Assembly: GCF_000003605.2 (NCBI RefSeq)
Contig: NW_003145286.1
Span: 18,051-42,964, forward strand
DNA from: Saccoglossus kowalevskii
Lineage: Eukaryota; Hemichordata; Enteropneusta; Harrimaniidae
Direction: 5' to 3'
DNA: 24,914 bases
The position numbers and the translations under genes were made by a program. Of this stretch, positions 12,501 through 19,433 are shown in pieces (position 1 is the first letter of the stretch; each line of letters opens with the position of its first letter). The notes under the pieces were generated by a model. The model saw only the letters and a list, made by a program, of their open reading frames with translations. It ran no database searches and had not been told where the DNA came from.

Positions 12501-13032
12501 TTTTCTAGGGTATAAATGCATATACTGTACTAATATTTAATTTTACTGATTCACGGTCGATATTCTATCAACTTACAGTTTTTTTGACTGGAGATGCTAC
12601 CGATGTACCAACCATTATTACTTGCAAGCGATGAGCATTGTCAAATTTGAAGGTGACCAACTCCCGGACGTTCCCAGCTTCGGTTGGAGACCAACGTATG
12701 CTGACAATTTGTTCCTCTTGACTCTCTAGAACCCATCTATCCTCCGAAATAGTAAAACCTTTTTGTGACGGAAATCTTTCAACTACCAGTTGTACATCCA
12801 AGTCCGCAGGATTCACCAGTCGAAGTTTACATGACTTCGATCGGTTCACTTTGACTTTGCCGAAACTAATGATCGTTTTACCAGAGAAGAAGGCAAGCTT
12901 CAGGACTGGTATATCTTCATCAACCGGTGGTGATTTTCTGTGCGGTGTACGCGAAAACCATGATCCGCGCTTCTGTTTTGGTGTATTCGGGGAGCTCAGC
13001 CCGTTGAATGAAGGAGACACAGCAGCGGCCAT
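375..13032 (-). CDS. ASPM: ASPM (abnormal spindle) protein, 5' 13 exons, 3' partial
   Basis: ASPM organises microtubule minus ends at spindle poles. I joined 13 exons, 12577-13032 down to 375-520, by homology to vertebrate ASPM and by GT/AG sites. All phases agree and the sum is 4,608 nt (1,536 codons) with no stop or frameshift. Order: ASH (ASPM-SPD2-Hydin) domain about residues 40-145; a disordered Ser/Thr/Pro-rich exon 2 (153-973) with a repeated motif; the conserved YDEKW..KQE block in exon 3; APTKEE..S block in exon 4; CH1 about 1219-1351; CH2 about 1395-1530. The start is ATG 13032 (A at -3, G at +4). The CH region begins about 300 residues later than in human ASPM, mostly because exon 2 is larger. 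The IQ repeats and C-terminus are outside the window. Identification is certain; exon edges are inferred without transcripts. Confidence 0.96.
1102..1291 (-). CDS. ASPM: ASPM exon 12: CH2 core
   Basis: 190 nt. It encodes [20 protein letters not shown] then [11 protein letters not shown], the diagnostic CH2 stretch (human [23 protein letters not shown]), then an acidic linker. The acceptor is TTTTTTAG and the donor GTAAGT, phase 0 in, 1 out. Confidence 0.96.
1475..1660 (+). repeat. Interspersed repeat family C, copy 1
   Basis: This starts TACTGTAAATGCATTAATT and continues through TTCGCTATTTTTGCTGATAA. It shares an ordered series of blocks (TATTTTTGC, GATAA, TAAATTAAATC, TGTGAACAT, TAAAATAACAATA, AACTCATTGTTTTC, ATCAAAATAGTGAAA) with 24755-24914 in the same orientation. 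It is a short non-coding dispersed element, probably a MITE, in ASPM intron 11. Confidence 0.7.
1832..1896. repeat. GC-rich hairpin next to a CAGTGTTCTC motif
   Basis: CAGTGTTCTCCCCAGG is followed by a perfect 11-bp inverted repeat, GCGTCGCGGGC at 1857-1867 and GCCCGCGACGC at 1886-1896, with an 18-nt loop. It stands out from its AT-rich surroundings. A related CAGTGTTCTCTCCAGG occurs near 23933, which suggests a remnant of a dispersed element. Confidence 0.55.
2137..2607 (-). other. Unassigned open frame in ASPM intron 11
   Basis: A 156-codon open frame in a locally GC-richer patch. It matches no protein I recognise and lacks a convincing domain, so it is not called as a gene. The opposite strand of the same patch has AAGATGGCGTC with ATG at about 2277 and a GTAAGA donor-like site 14 nt later. 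Confidence 0.25.
2881..3099 (-). CDS. ASPM: ASPM exon 11: CH1-CH2 linker and start of CH2
   Basis: 219 nt (73 codons). It encodes [20 protein letters not shown] ... [16 protein letters not shown], matching DISLNLDQLKEEIAFLK...LLMDWVNAVCAFYNKK. The acceptor is GAACAG and the donor GTAAGT, phase 0 both sides. Confidence 0.95.
3370..3508. repeat. Short element with 12-bp perfect inverted ends
   Basis: GTCGTCACCTGC at 3370-3381 is exactly the reverse complement of GCAGGTGACGAC at 3497-3508, and similarity extends inward (ACATGTG / TGTGTGTGA). At 139 bp it has the build of a MITE or foldback element in ASPM intron 10. No clear target duplication is seen. The rest of this intron (3100-4062) shows nothing else. 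Confidence 0.55.
4063..4148 (-). CDS. ASPM: ASPM exon 10: end of CH1
   Basis: 86 nt. It encodes [20 protein letters not shown] then LWRLVFHFQ, matching [26 protein letters not shown]. The acceptor is TTTTCAG and the donor GTACAA, phase 1 in, 0 out. Confidence 0.94.
4545..4681 (-). CDS. ASPM: ASPM exon 9: CH1
   Basis: 137 nt. The reading frame set by exon 8 gives [20 protein letters not shown] then [20 protein letters not shown], matching [28 protein letters not shown]. Splices CTCAG/GTAAGT. The longest open frame over this exon is in a different frame and is a shadow. Confidence 0.94.
4846..5090 (+). mobile_element. MITE family A, copy 1 (full length)
   Basis: About 245 bp, beginning TTAACCTTTTCACCACC and ending GATGGTGAAAAGGGTAA, so the ends are inverted repeats. 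It is non-coding and lies in ASPM intron 8. Related copies are at 7757-7872 (internally deleted) and 9190-9394 (opposite orientation). Shared internal blocks include CACAAATTCACAAAATA, TTGGGACAAAAATAGCCAA and CCAAAATTAGGGTT. Confidence 0.75.
5262..5437 (-). CDS. ASPM: ASPM exon 8: start of CH1
   Basis: 176 nt. It encodes [20 protein letters not shown] ... [20 protein letters not shown], the first calponin-homology segment (human [20 protein letters not shown]...[20 protein letters not shown]). The donor is GTAAGT, phase 2. Confidence 0.95.
5664..5794 (-). CDS. ASPM: ASPM exon 7
   Basis: 131 nt. It encodes [20 protein letters not shown] then [20 protein letters not shown], nearly the human [20 protein letters not shown].AK...[16 protein letters not shown]. 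The acceptor is CATTAG and the donor GTAAGT, phase 0 out. Confidence 0.95.
5832..6212 (+). repeat. 20-23 bp minisatellite in ASPM intron 6
   Basis: About 18 tandem copies of GATTATAGATCACGACATCA. Most are 20 bp; some are 23 bp with an extra CAT triplet. Variants include GATTACAGATC, ATCACATTGTCA and GATCACAAATC. It occupies more than half of the 642-bp intron and lies about 40 bp upstream of the exon 7 acceptor. Confidence 0.9.
6437..6578 (-). CDS. ASPM: ASPM exon 6
   Basis: 142 nt. It encodes [20 protein letters not shown] ... [11 protein letters not shown], matching TTYGELISL...D.HGL..FI..RLL.NP...HPTVPHLYRDG of the family. The acceptor is TTTTTAG and the donor GTGAGT, phase 0 in, 1 out. 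Confidence 0.94.
6934..7001 (-). CDS. ASPM: ASPM exon 5
   Basis: 68 nt, too short for an ORF scan. It encodes [20 protein letters not shown], then GLE, matching [17 protein letters not shown] in human ASPM. The acceptor is TCTTCAG and the donor GTAAGT. Phase 1 in, 0 out. Confidence 0.93.
7475..7708 (-). CDS. ASPM: ASPM exon 4: APTKEE helical block
   Basis: 234 nt. It encodes [20 protein letters not shown] then [19 protein letters not shown], matching the human APTKEEMSLRAYT..RLNRLRRAAC segment. The acceptor is GCCGTAG and the donor GTGAGA, phase 1. The open frame running on past 7475 is intronic. Confidence 0.95.
7757..7872 (+). mobile_element. MITE family A, copy 2 (deletion derivative)
   Basis: Ends AACCTTTTCACCACC and GGTGGCGAAAAGGTT. 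The interior keeps the CTTTCAGAAGATTGGGACA and AAAATAGCCAA block but lacks roughly half of the copy 1 interior. It lies in ASPM intron 3. Confidence 0.75.
8231..8414 (-). mobile_element. MITE family B, copy 1 (reverse orientation)
   Basis: Inverted ends ACTGTAAAAT and ATTTCACAGT, each followed inward by a CTTTATTTT block. The interior on the minus strand has GAGTTGAATGTAAAATATAG, then AAAAAAGGTATATTCGCTGG. The same order occurs at 16106-16307 and 22925-23133. No coding capacity. It lies in ASPM intron 3. Confidence 0.75.
8944..9102 (-). CDS. ASPM: ASPM exon 3: conserved YDEKW block
   Basis: 159 nt, phase 1 in and out. It encodes [20 protein letters not shown] then [18 protein letters not shown], very close to [20 protein letters not shown] of human ASPM. 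The acceptor is TACTTAG and the donor GTGAAT. An inverted-repeat element ends about 90 bp upstream of the acceptor. Confidence 0.95.
9190..9394 (-). mobile_element. MITE family A, copy 3 (reverse orientation)
   Basis: Read on the minus strand it begins TTAACCTTTTCACCACC and ends TGGTGGTGAAAAGAC. The interior shares CACAAATTCACAAAATA and CCAAAATTAGGGTT with copy 1. It sits in ASPM intron 2, about 90 bp from the exon 3 acceptor. TTAA at one end would suit a piggyBac-type insertion, but the other end does not confirm it. Confidence 0.75.
9652..12115 (-). CDS. ASPM: ASPM exon 2: long disordered exon with internal repeats
   Basis: 2,464 nt, codons 153-973. The acceptor CTTCAG precedes an AAA run encoding [10 protein letters not shown], matching the KKKRSLW segment after the ASH domain in human ASPM. 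The rest is predicted disordered: Ser/Thr/Pro-rich, with ESP, TPMG and other proline-directed phosphosite-like motifs and basic KRAR and GKKR patches. Between residues about 520 and 851 a motif of the form [16 protein letters not shown] recurs about ten times. The donor is GTGAGT after AAAA, phase 1. Antisense ORFs across this exon are shadows. Confidence 0.93.
10019..11008 (-). repeat. ASPM: Degenerate ~35-residue protein repeat inside ASPM exon 2
   Basis: About ten copies of a motif R-x-L-(S)-x-S-A-x-I-T-x-P-x-G-E. Clear copies start at 11008 ([17 protein letters not shown]), 10894, 10759 ([16 protein letters not shown]), 10567, 10501 ([14 protein letters not shown]), 10396 ([16 protein letters not shown]), 10279, 10183 and 10066 ([16 protein letters not shown]). 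A weaker one lies near 10666. Spacing is roughly 22-45 residues. The R-R-x-S core resembles a basophilic kinase site. I do not recall this repeat in vertebrate ASPM. Confidence 0.8.
12296..12317 (+). repeat. Poly(T) tract in ASPM intron 1
   Basis: A run of about 20 T in the 461-bp intron 1 (12116-12576). Nothing else is seen in that intron. Confidence 0.85.
12577..13032 (-). CDS. ASPM: ASPM exon 1: ASH domain
   Basis: Codons 1-152. A basic Ser/Pro-rich lead ([18 protein letters not shown]) precedes an Ig-like ASH domain with the family pattern [34 protein letters not shown] and [18 protein letters not shown] domains occur in centrosomal and ciliary proteins. The donor is GTAAGT after ACT, phase 0. 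A GTG codon five codons upstream is in frame but is not a start. Confidence 0.95.
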
Positions 13033-13417
13033 GATGATCCACTGCACTACACAAATCAGATCAGCACAAATTAAGTAATAGTCAAATAAAAGATGAAAAA
13101 AGTAAAAGCATTAGCAACTTTCAATTGACGAATAGTTATACATCGTATTATTCTAAGTGCATGCGATCATAGCCACAAACATCTTCGACGTCAAACTTCC
13201 CTCAACTGAAAATTCGAACCCAAATTGACTGGCGGTCATTGGTCTGATGCTGACCAATTAGAAAGCTGGAACTAGAGATTTAAATTCTAAACGCTCCCTG
13301 TGTAAGGTCAAAGGGCAATCACATGACTCAACTTTGACCCGCCGTCGGCGACATGTTGTGATCGTGGCGAATGAATGGATCTCAAGTGATGATTTACCTT
13401 TTTTGTGGCATAACAAT
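13033..13417. promoter_or_regulatory. Head-to-head ASPM / SLC31 promoter region
   Basis: The 385 bp between the two divergent start codons. It contains GACGTC at 13187-13192, TTCGAA (CHR-type, TTYGAA) at 13213-13218, ATTGG (CCAAT on the minus strand) at 13238-13242 and CCAAT at 13254-13258. Read toward ASPM, the CCAAT boxes lie upstream of the CHR-like site, the usual order in G2/M genes bound by NF-Y and the DREAM/MuvB complex. No TATA box was recognised. Transcription starts are not determinable here. Confidence 0.6.
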
Positions 13418-13427
13418 ATGGATATGA
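13371..13427 (+). promoter_or_regulatory. Upstream ORF overlapping the SLC31 start
   Basis: An 18-codon reading frame starts at ATG 13371 and stops at TGA 13425-13427, so it spans the transporter ATG at 13418 in another frame. Three more mini-ORFs start at 13323, 13353 and 13375. Whether they are transcribed depends on an unknown transcription start. Confidence 0.35.
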
Positions 13428-13429
13428 AG
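13418..13429 (+). CDS. SLC31: SLC31 exon 1 coding part (MDMK)
   Basis: Only four codons, with a GTTAGT donor after AAG. The upstream frame is open but has no ATG. If another first exon were used, exon 2 could itself start at its first codon, ATG. Confidence 0.75.
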
Positions 13430-16400
13430 GTTAGTGATTGTAAAATATGGAAAGATGTGTGATTACTGTTTGAATCCAAGTGTTTTCGATTTGCTGCGTG
13501 TGTCCATGTTCTAGTTACAGTGCAATTCAGATCAATACATTTGTTTCAATAAATGTTTCTGTTGGATTTTTGTTCATTGGTTGGGCGGCTCGAGAGTTAG
13601 GGTAAGGGGTGGGGTACATTGGAAAGTCATTCCGTCATACTGACTGATAGCTTCGAGCAAGTATTAGCCACAAAATGGAATATAAAGGCTCAGTCTATTT
13701 CAATTACAGGGTATTGATTGATTGATGAGATATTATTTGAAAAACAAGTTAAGCAGACACAAGTACACCCCTAAAATAATGGATTGTGCCTAGCTGCAGT
13801 TCTGTAGCTAGATTGTGCCAGACAAGTTGGTAGACATGATGAAAGAAATTTTGTTAAATATTGGGAAAATGATGACAGTAATGGTAAAATGATCTTGTAA
13901 CTTTTTGATGTGCTTGAAACCTGGAAACACTATTCGTATTTCATCTGAGTTTGACATTCATATTCAGATCAAAATTAAACATTCTTTTAAATAGCATCGC
14001 CTTGAAACAGACATTTTGACAAATTTGCATGAACAAATTAAGGCACAACACACTCACATAATGTTTATAGTTTACTGCCTTCTCGTTAGTTGCTTGGCAC
14101 TTGGCCAGCTGGCTGGCACCAGCAGTACCGGTAACTGTGAACCTTGTAGGAACAATCATTATGTCCAAAAGGGTTCAGTAATAAAGAAGTGTACATTCAA
14201 TTTACGATATATCTGTTTTAATAGTTGCCCGACAGCAATCGGTTTAGTCAAATGTAAAACTAAGATCAATACTGCCAAATAATAAAATACTAGTGTACAC
14301 AAATATTTGATATTATTTGCCTTACAGATGTACATCCGATTTTATGAGTGTATTGAGCACTTACTTTTTAAAGAATTGCATATTGAAAAATGGGCACGTA
14401 AGTATGAAATATACACTTATATTTACAAAATAAATCCTGTCAAATCATTTTGTAGTGATTTGGTATTTTGATGAGAAGTGAATCAACTTGTCAAAATAAG
14501 ATCACGAGTGAAACAGCACCATATCACAAGGTTGTCATGTAATAACCTCTTAATCATACATGGTTTCATGATCGATAATTTCCTGTGAGACAAATAAAGA
14601 TATCTTTTCACACAGACTCACACATGAAGTTCATGGAACACTTTATAGGGAAACTAATCAACCTTATGGACAAGTTTTAAATCAAACAAAATAGTTCCAC
14701 ACATCAGTCTGCAGTTTAGATAGTCCTGTGTGATTAATAGAATGGAATGAAATTTGTGCTTTTCAATTTTCAATCTTTGTAAACTGGTATGTGATTACTG
14801 ATTCTCAGTCTCCCACTGAATGCCAGTTAGCACAAAAAATATACAGTTGTAAGAACAACTTAAAACACACAGTGGTTAAGTTTATAACATGTGTAGTGAT
14901 AACAAAAAATAGTTCAGGCTTTACATGTTCCATGTTTGAAGATATTGTATTCTGTAAAATTTTATCGTCTTTGCTCTAACAGAAACATGGCTATGGTAAA
15001 ATAGTTCAGTTTACAATAAATGTAAATTTTATGAGTCAGTGACAAAATGTCCAAATATGGGCAATGGTATATCATAATTGTTTGTATTTGAATATAAGAA
15101 TGCCTGCTGAAATCTACCATAGACAAAGTGAATAGACAATGTGTTAATAATGTGTTACAATGAAAAGCACCGATATCTTGTCATTGAGATTTGTCTCTGA
15201 ACAACTGATTACCTACTGGTGCTGTGTTTTCAAAATATTGTTTATAACCAACAGACTTTTGTGGACAGTTGAAATGTATTTACCTTATTTTTATGTGTAA
15301 ATATGTCAAGACTGGAGATAAAGTCTGTCAGTGATAGAAAATATTTTTAAACAAATTATTTAATCAGTTGTTCTGATCTTACAACATCCAGAGCAGTTTC
15401 AATGGTAAAATCTCAGTGTTTTTTTAGTGTAAATATTGCTTTTTATAGACCTGGTAGGAGCTGTGCTGGTACTTTTTGTTTTTGCTATAATACTTGAATT
15501 ATTGAAGACTCTGAGTCTGTATATTCAAAGTAAAGCTACAGCAAACCCTCTGCTGGAAGGAAACGAGAATAATTCTGTTAATGACACAGCAGCATTACTT
15601 GTCCCGCTGAGGATTCCTCCAACGGTGGAACACATTAAAAAAAGACGGTAAACTGTGGATTTGTTTGTTTTGTAAGCATAGATATAATGTTGGCCCTGCT
15701 TCAAAAACAAAAATTTTTTAAAGTGATGACCATATCTCGAATTTGAGCAAACAAATATGAAGAAATGTGATCCAGAAAGTGTTAGTTTATGAGCTTTGGG
15801 CTAAAACAAAATGTGCCACTAGACACCATTTTTTATTATATAAATTTATTTATATATAACAGATGATATGAAAATAACTTTCCATAAATAAAAAAAAAAA
15901 TCCAAACAAAATACTGTATTTGCTCTAAGTGGAGTGCATATAAACCAAAAATTGAATACTGATATATTGTAAACAGAAATCATTACAATATGACATATTT
16001 TCCAAGAAAACATGCGTTAGCAATAAACCAAATACAGGAGGGTAATTCAAAATTTATCACATTTGAACATGTGGTTACCTACATTGAATGCATGCCAGAT
16101 TATTTACTGTGAAATACTTTATTTTAGCTGGAATTCATTTTCACTGAAAAGACATTTTGGTTGTTTTGTATGGAATTTATTTTCACTGATTTTTGACGAG
16201 TTGAATGAAAAATATATGAAAAAAGGTATATTCGCTGGATTTTATTTTCACTGAAACATTTTTTGAGCAATAAATTAATCCAAAGCGAAAATAAATTATT
16301 TTACAGTATGTCATTTTCCACTGCTTTAATGTATATTTGATACAATATGAACCAATATTATTTTGTCTACTCCCTTGTTTTGTTCTTACATCATTCTGAA

Positions 16401-16728
16401 TTCATTTTGTGAATGTTACACCACCGCATTTATTTATTTATTTTTTTTCAGATTGAAGCTTCATGTCGGTAATTCCATGGTGTACTTGTTGGACATAATA
16501 ATTGGATACTTCTTAATGTTATCAGTAATGACATACAATGGATATTTACTGTTAGCAGTTGTATTGGGTTCGGGAGTTGGTTATTTCTTGTTCGGTGTGC
16601 AACGAGAAAAGTTGATCTCAAAGAAATCAGTGCCATTAACCAATCATGAAGAAGAGGTCACGGAATCTCAGCGATCAACTCAACCCCTTTCTTCAACAGC
16701 ACATGGTTTTGGACCGGTTGATGTTTGA
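13418..16728 (+). CDS. SLC31: CTR/SLC31-family copper transporter, complete (185 aa)
   Basis: A trimeric copper(I) uptake or release channel of plasma or endo-lysosomal membranes. Exons 13418-13429, 14328-14397, 15449-15647 and 16452-16728 join in phase to 558 nt. The N-terminus is MDMKM, a minimal MxMxM copper-binding cluster, then FYECIEHLLFKEL. TM1 is about residues 29-52. A cytosolic loop follows. TM2 (about 103-125) holds MLSVM (residues 116-120), the MX3M selectivity motif. TM3 (about 126-141) holds GSGVG (133-137), the GX3G packing motif. The short ectodomain and absence of a C-terminal HCH resemble CTR2 more than CTR1; a Ser/Thr-rich tail of about 40 residues is unusual. The start is the first in-frame ATG, with A at -3 and G at +4. 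It is divergent from ASPM. Confidence 0.93.
14061..14282 (+). CDS. Putative nested secreted Cys-rich peptide (73 aa)
   Basis: A single-exon ATG-to-TAA frame inside SLC31 intron 1, same strand. It has a hydrophobic signal-like N-terminus (MFIVYCLLVSCLALGQLAG), then a mature part of about 50 residues with six cysteines spaced C-x2-C-x14-C-x7-C-x3-C-x8-C and basic residues. An AATAAA overlaps the stop (14281-14286) and GT-rich sequence follows, 40 bp before exon 2 of the host gene. I recognise no family. The count and even number of cysteines and the signal peptide argue for a real gene, but a chance ORF of this length is possible. An alternative is an unannotated exon of the host gene. Function is not assigned. 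Confidence 0.4.
   Translation: MFIVYCLLVSCLALGQLAGTSSTGNCEPCRNNHYVQKGSVIKKCTFNLRYICFNSCPTAIGLVKCKTKINTAK
14328..14397 (+). CDS. SLC31: SLC31 exon 2
   Basis: 70 nt after CCTTACAG. It encodes MYIRFYECIEHLLFKELHIE then KWA, the pre-TM1 amphipathic segment. The donor is GTAAGT, phase 1; it joins C|AC to give His28 before LVGAVLVLF. Confidence 0.88.
14398..15448. other. SLC31 intron 2
   Basis: AT-rich sequence with no repeat, RNA gene or convincing ORF seen; the short open frame at 14791-14979 has no recognisable features. Confidence 0.5.
15449..15647 (+). CDS. SLC31: SLC31 exon 3: TM1 and cytosolic loop
   Basis: 199 nt after TTTATAG. It encodes LVGAVLVLFVFAIILELLKT (TM1), then the polar loop ending IPPTVEHIKKR. 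The donor is GTAAAC, phase 2. Confidence 0.93.
16106..16307 (+). mobile_element. MITE family B, copy 2
   Basis: ACTGTGAAATACTTTATTTT at the left and AAATTATTTTACAGT at the right, inverted. It shares GACGAGTTGAATG, AAAAAAGGTATATTCGCTGG and TTTTATTTTCACTGAA with the other copies. It lies in intron 3 of the copper transporter. The open frame through it is not a gene. Confidence 0.8.
16452..16728 (+). CDS. SLC31: SLC31 exon 4: TM2, TM3, C-terminus
   Basis: 277 nt after a T-rich tract and CAG. It encodes YLLDIIIGYFLMLSVMTYNG then YLLLAVVLGSGVGYFLFGVQ, and the tail to TGA at 16726-16728. Confidence 0.95.
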
Positions 16729-16832
16729 ATCATCTATGCATCAAATGAATGACCTGTGTGTTAAAAAAAATGGCAGCTTTAACGAAAGTTCTCCAGTGCA
16801 AAAAAAAACAATTACCGTGACATTTGCATAAC

Positions 16833-16838
16833 AATAAA
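16833..16838 (+). terminator. SLC31 proximal poly(A) signal
   Basis: AATAAA 105 bp after the stop, followed by a T/GT-rich stretch. A distal AATAAA at 17819-17824 is an alternative. Confidence 0.5.
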
Positions 16839-17039
16839 TTTGTCTCAACATGGGATAAGAAGATGGCTGATTTTGAGTGTAGTTAGCAATATAGATTTTA
16901 TTTACAACTTCGTAACATTTTTTTATCACTTTTTCATAATATTCAGTTTCTTTTTAAATCAGGATTTTGATATAAAAATATTTGTTTTTAAACTGGAACA
17001 GAAAAATGGAAAGAAAAAATATTATAGCACAATATTGCA

Positions 17040-17640
17040 TGTGAGGGCGCTATAATCATGTCAGCATTCCTTGTTAGCGGCAGTATAATTATGTCTGGAG
17101 GCATATCCTGTGAGGGCAGTGTAATCATGTTAGCATACCCTGTGAGGGCAGTGTAATTATGTCTGGAGGCATACCCTGTGAGGGCAGTATAATCATGTTA
17201 GCATACCATGTAAGGGCAGTGTATATCCTCTAGAGCGGACATCTGGGCATTTTCACCGCCTGGCAACCCTCGCGGTGAAAACAAAGGCCAAAAACTCGCA
17301 GAAAACGGTACTCTGGGATGATTGTTGAGACTCCTCTGAACAGTTTAACAAGATTAGCCCTGCGTGTGTAACATATATAGATTTGGTTGTTCAGGATTAT
17401 TTCACAAGTTGAGTTTGTGTTGTTTTCTCGAATTTTCATCGGCTCGACCGGCGTTCCACAGCAGCGCGCACAGAGCCCATAGAAATGCATGTACAGTGGT
17501 GCGCGTCTTAGCAACGTGGAACGTCTGGTGACGTAGCTCCGCCCCCGAGGATATGTCTGGAGGCATACCCTGTGAGGGCAGTATAATCATGTCTGGGCAG
17601 CATACCCTGTGAGGGCAGTATAATCATGTCTGAACCGCAT
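17040..17640 (+). repeat. 32/37-bp minisatellite 3' of SLC31
   Basis: Eight units based on GTGAGGGCAGTATAATCATG, largely alternating between a short form ending TTAGCATACCCT and a longer form ending TCTGGAGGCATACCCT. Unit 6 is split by an unrelated GC-rich block at about 17223-17554. The array lies in the SLC31 3' flank, or its 3' UTR if the distal poly(A) signal is used. Confidence 0.85.
17223..17554. mobile_element. GC-rich promoter-like insert in the minisatellite
   Basis: A 332-bp block bounded by ATATCCTC (17223-17230) and its exact inverse GAGGATAT (17547-17554). Near the right end it has TGACGTA (CRE-like), CCGCCCCC (GC box) and TTAGCAACG (X-box half-site-like). Near the left is a 10-bp hairpin TTTTCACCGC / GCGGTGAAAA. 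A minus-strand frame from about 17488 to 17230 is open but unrecognised. It could be a MITE, SINE or a copied promoter. Confidence 0.5.
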
Positions 17641-19345
17641 ACCAACTAAGGAATTAGAGACAAACATTGACATCAATTACAATAATTGCAGCTGCATAAT
17701 GTGGCAATAAGTTTTGTGTTTGAGATTTGTATAATGTATTGCAAATAGAATAGCTTACATGCAGTGATACCGTAACTTATTTATCTTCTGCTTTGTAGAT
17801 ATTTTTAAGTGTCTTATCAATAAAATAGAAGCTAAGCTGGCTAATATGAATTGATTTATAAATTATCACAAAGAACGATATTTCATATGATCTTGTCATA
17901 AGGACAATGCTGGAAAAAATCTAGCATCAGTACAGTGATGATCCTACCAGACTTTTAACACTCACTTAGCTTACACATAACACGCATACCCACACTACTT
18001 TTACCAGACAATGTACACTTACTCAAGGCAGCCATAACTATACAATCACTATTGTTCCAACCATATGGTACATTCCTTATTTAGTAAACATCACCTTTTT
18101 CCAGAATCAGTCAGTTCTTTCATTTGAGACTGACCAGTTTAAACTGGTAAATCAGTTTCTTAGTTGCAAACGTTTACTTGGTCAATCAGGGCAGTTTGTG
18201 ATGAATATGCAAAGATTGCAACTTTTTAAAAAGAAACTTTTTTTTCTTGTGGCAACACCTTGGATACAAACCATGTTTTTTTCTAAACAGCCAAGCTGTG
18301 GAAAGCCACTACAGACTGAGCTTAGCAGGTGATTGACGAGAGTGCAGCAAGTGACCTCTGATTACACATTCATTGTATTTGGTGGAACTTTGTACATCCA
18401 AACATTTTTTTCTGATCTGAGCAAAATCTGATGTAGGTATAGGTTTCAGGCTTGTTATATACATTTTGATTAGGACAGTTTTTTGGTTTTACTTGCTTGA
18501 TACTGGAGCACATACATTGTGTACCTAGCAGTACATCAAATTTTATCAGATTGCATCTGCACAAAAAGGAATCACTTAACATTCACGGTTTCAGGGCGTG
18601 TAAACTTGCTCAATTCTTATTTTGCAGCGGCAACACAGTGCAGCTAGGTCAGTTACGAGAAGGGATTTCACCCTATTGTTGATAAAAAGACGAACCAAGC
18701 TGTGGGTACTGGCCTTGATTAGTTCATTGGCGAATGTGACAGGGCCTGGTTGGTCATGATAACATGATAATAGCAGGGTTTTTTACAGGGCTCGTCAAAA
18801 AATACACCCCCGACAATATGTCAAGTACATTTCTCAAATTTAATAAATGACATTATCGACAAAGTACAATTGTCTCGAAATAAATAGATTGAAAGATCCC
18901 GCCAAAAATGTTATGTACCCTGAAATATATACCATATGCACTGTTTCATGCAAGCACGGAACTAGACTGAGGAGCTCCATGAAAACTGCTTTCAAAATAT
19001 TTCGTGGCCCCCCCATGAGCATTGAACAATGCTATTCAATGGGTCCTTTCAAATCGGATAATAGCATAATGCATGATGTTAGCTTACGGAATTAACACCT
19101 TTGGTTGAAATGATAACAGCTGTGTAGCAAGTAAACAACTGGGTGGGCCATGCAAATTACAATTCCCATAATGCACTGGTGCAATCCCTGGGATTACAAA
19201 GCCGCGTTCAATGATTGAACCAAAAAGTTTTTCTTTTTGTAAAGCTCCTGGGACCTGCACTTTTAGGTCGCACCATAGTTTTACTGTACCAACAAGGAGA
19301 GTTGCCAAACTCCGCACAGCCAATAAAACTCCTCCATACTATTAC
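17641..19345. other. Gene-free stretch downstream of SLC31
   Basis: No recognised gene, RNA or repeat beyond the distal AATAAA at 17819. The short open frames here lack domains and ATG context. Confidence 0.5.
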
Positions 19346-19433
19346 ACCCAGTCAGTAAACTTACCACAGCTGTTACATCAACTACTCATACCCAGTCAGT
19401 AAACTTACCACAGCTGTTACATCAACTACTCGT
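19346..19433 (+). repeat. 44-bp tandem duplication
   Basis: Two nearly identical 44-bp units starting ACCCAGTCAGTAAACTTACC at 19346 and 19390; the only difference seen is CATA versus CGTA at the unit ends. The identity implies a recent duplication. Confidence 0.9.

Noticed and set aside
16063-16254. 63-codon frame in SLC31 intron 3
   Set aside because: It runs through a family B MITE copy.
17230-17514. 94-codon minus-strand frame in the GC-rich insert
   Set aside because: Cys-containing but not signal-led, with no homologue recognised; it lies in a probable mobile insert, so it is reported only as part of that insert.
18600-18760. Short open plus-strand frame after TTTTGCAG resembling an exon
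   Set aside because: About 43 codons, no donor or partner exon, no recognisable protein.
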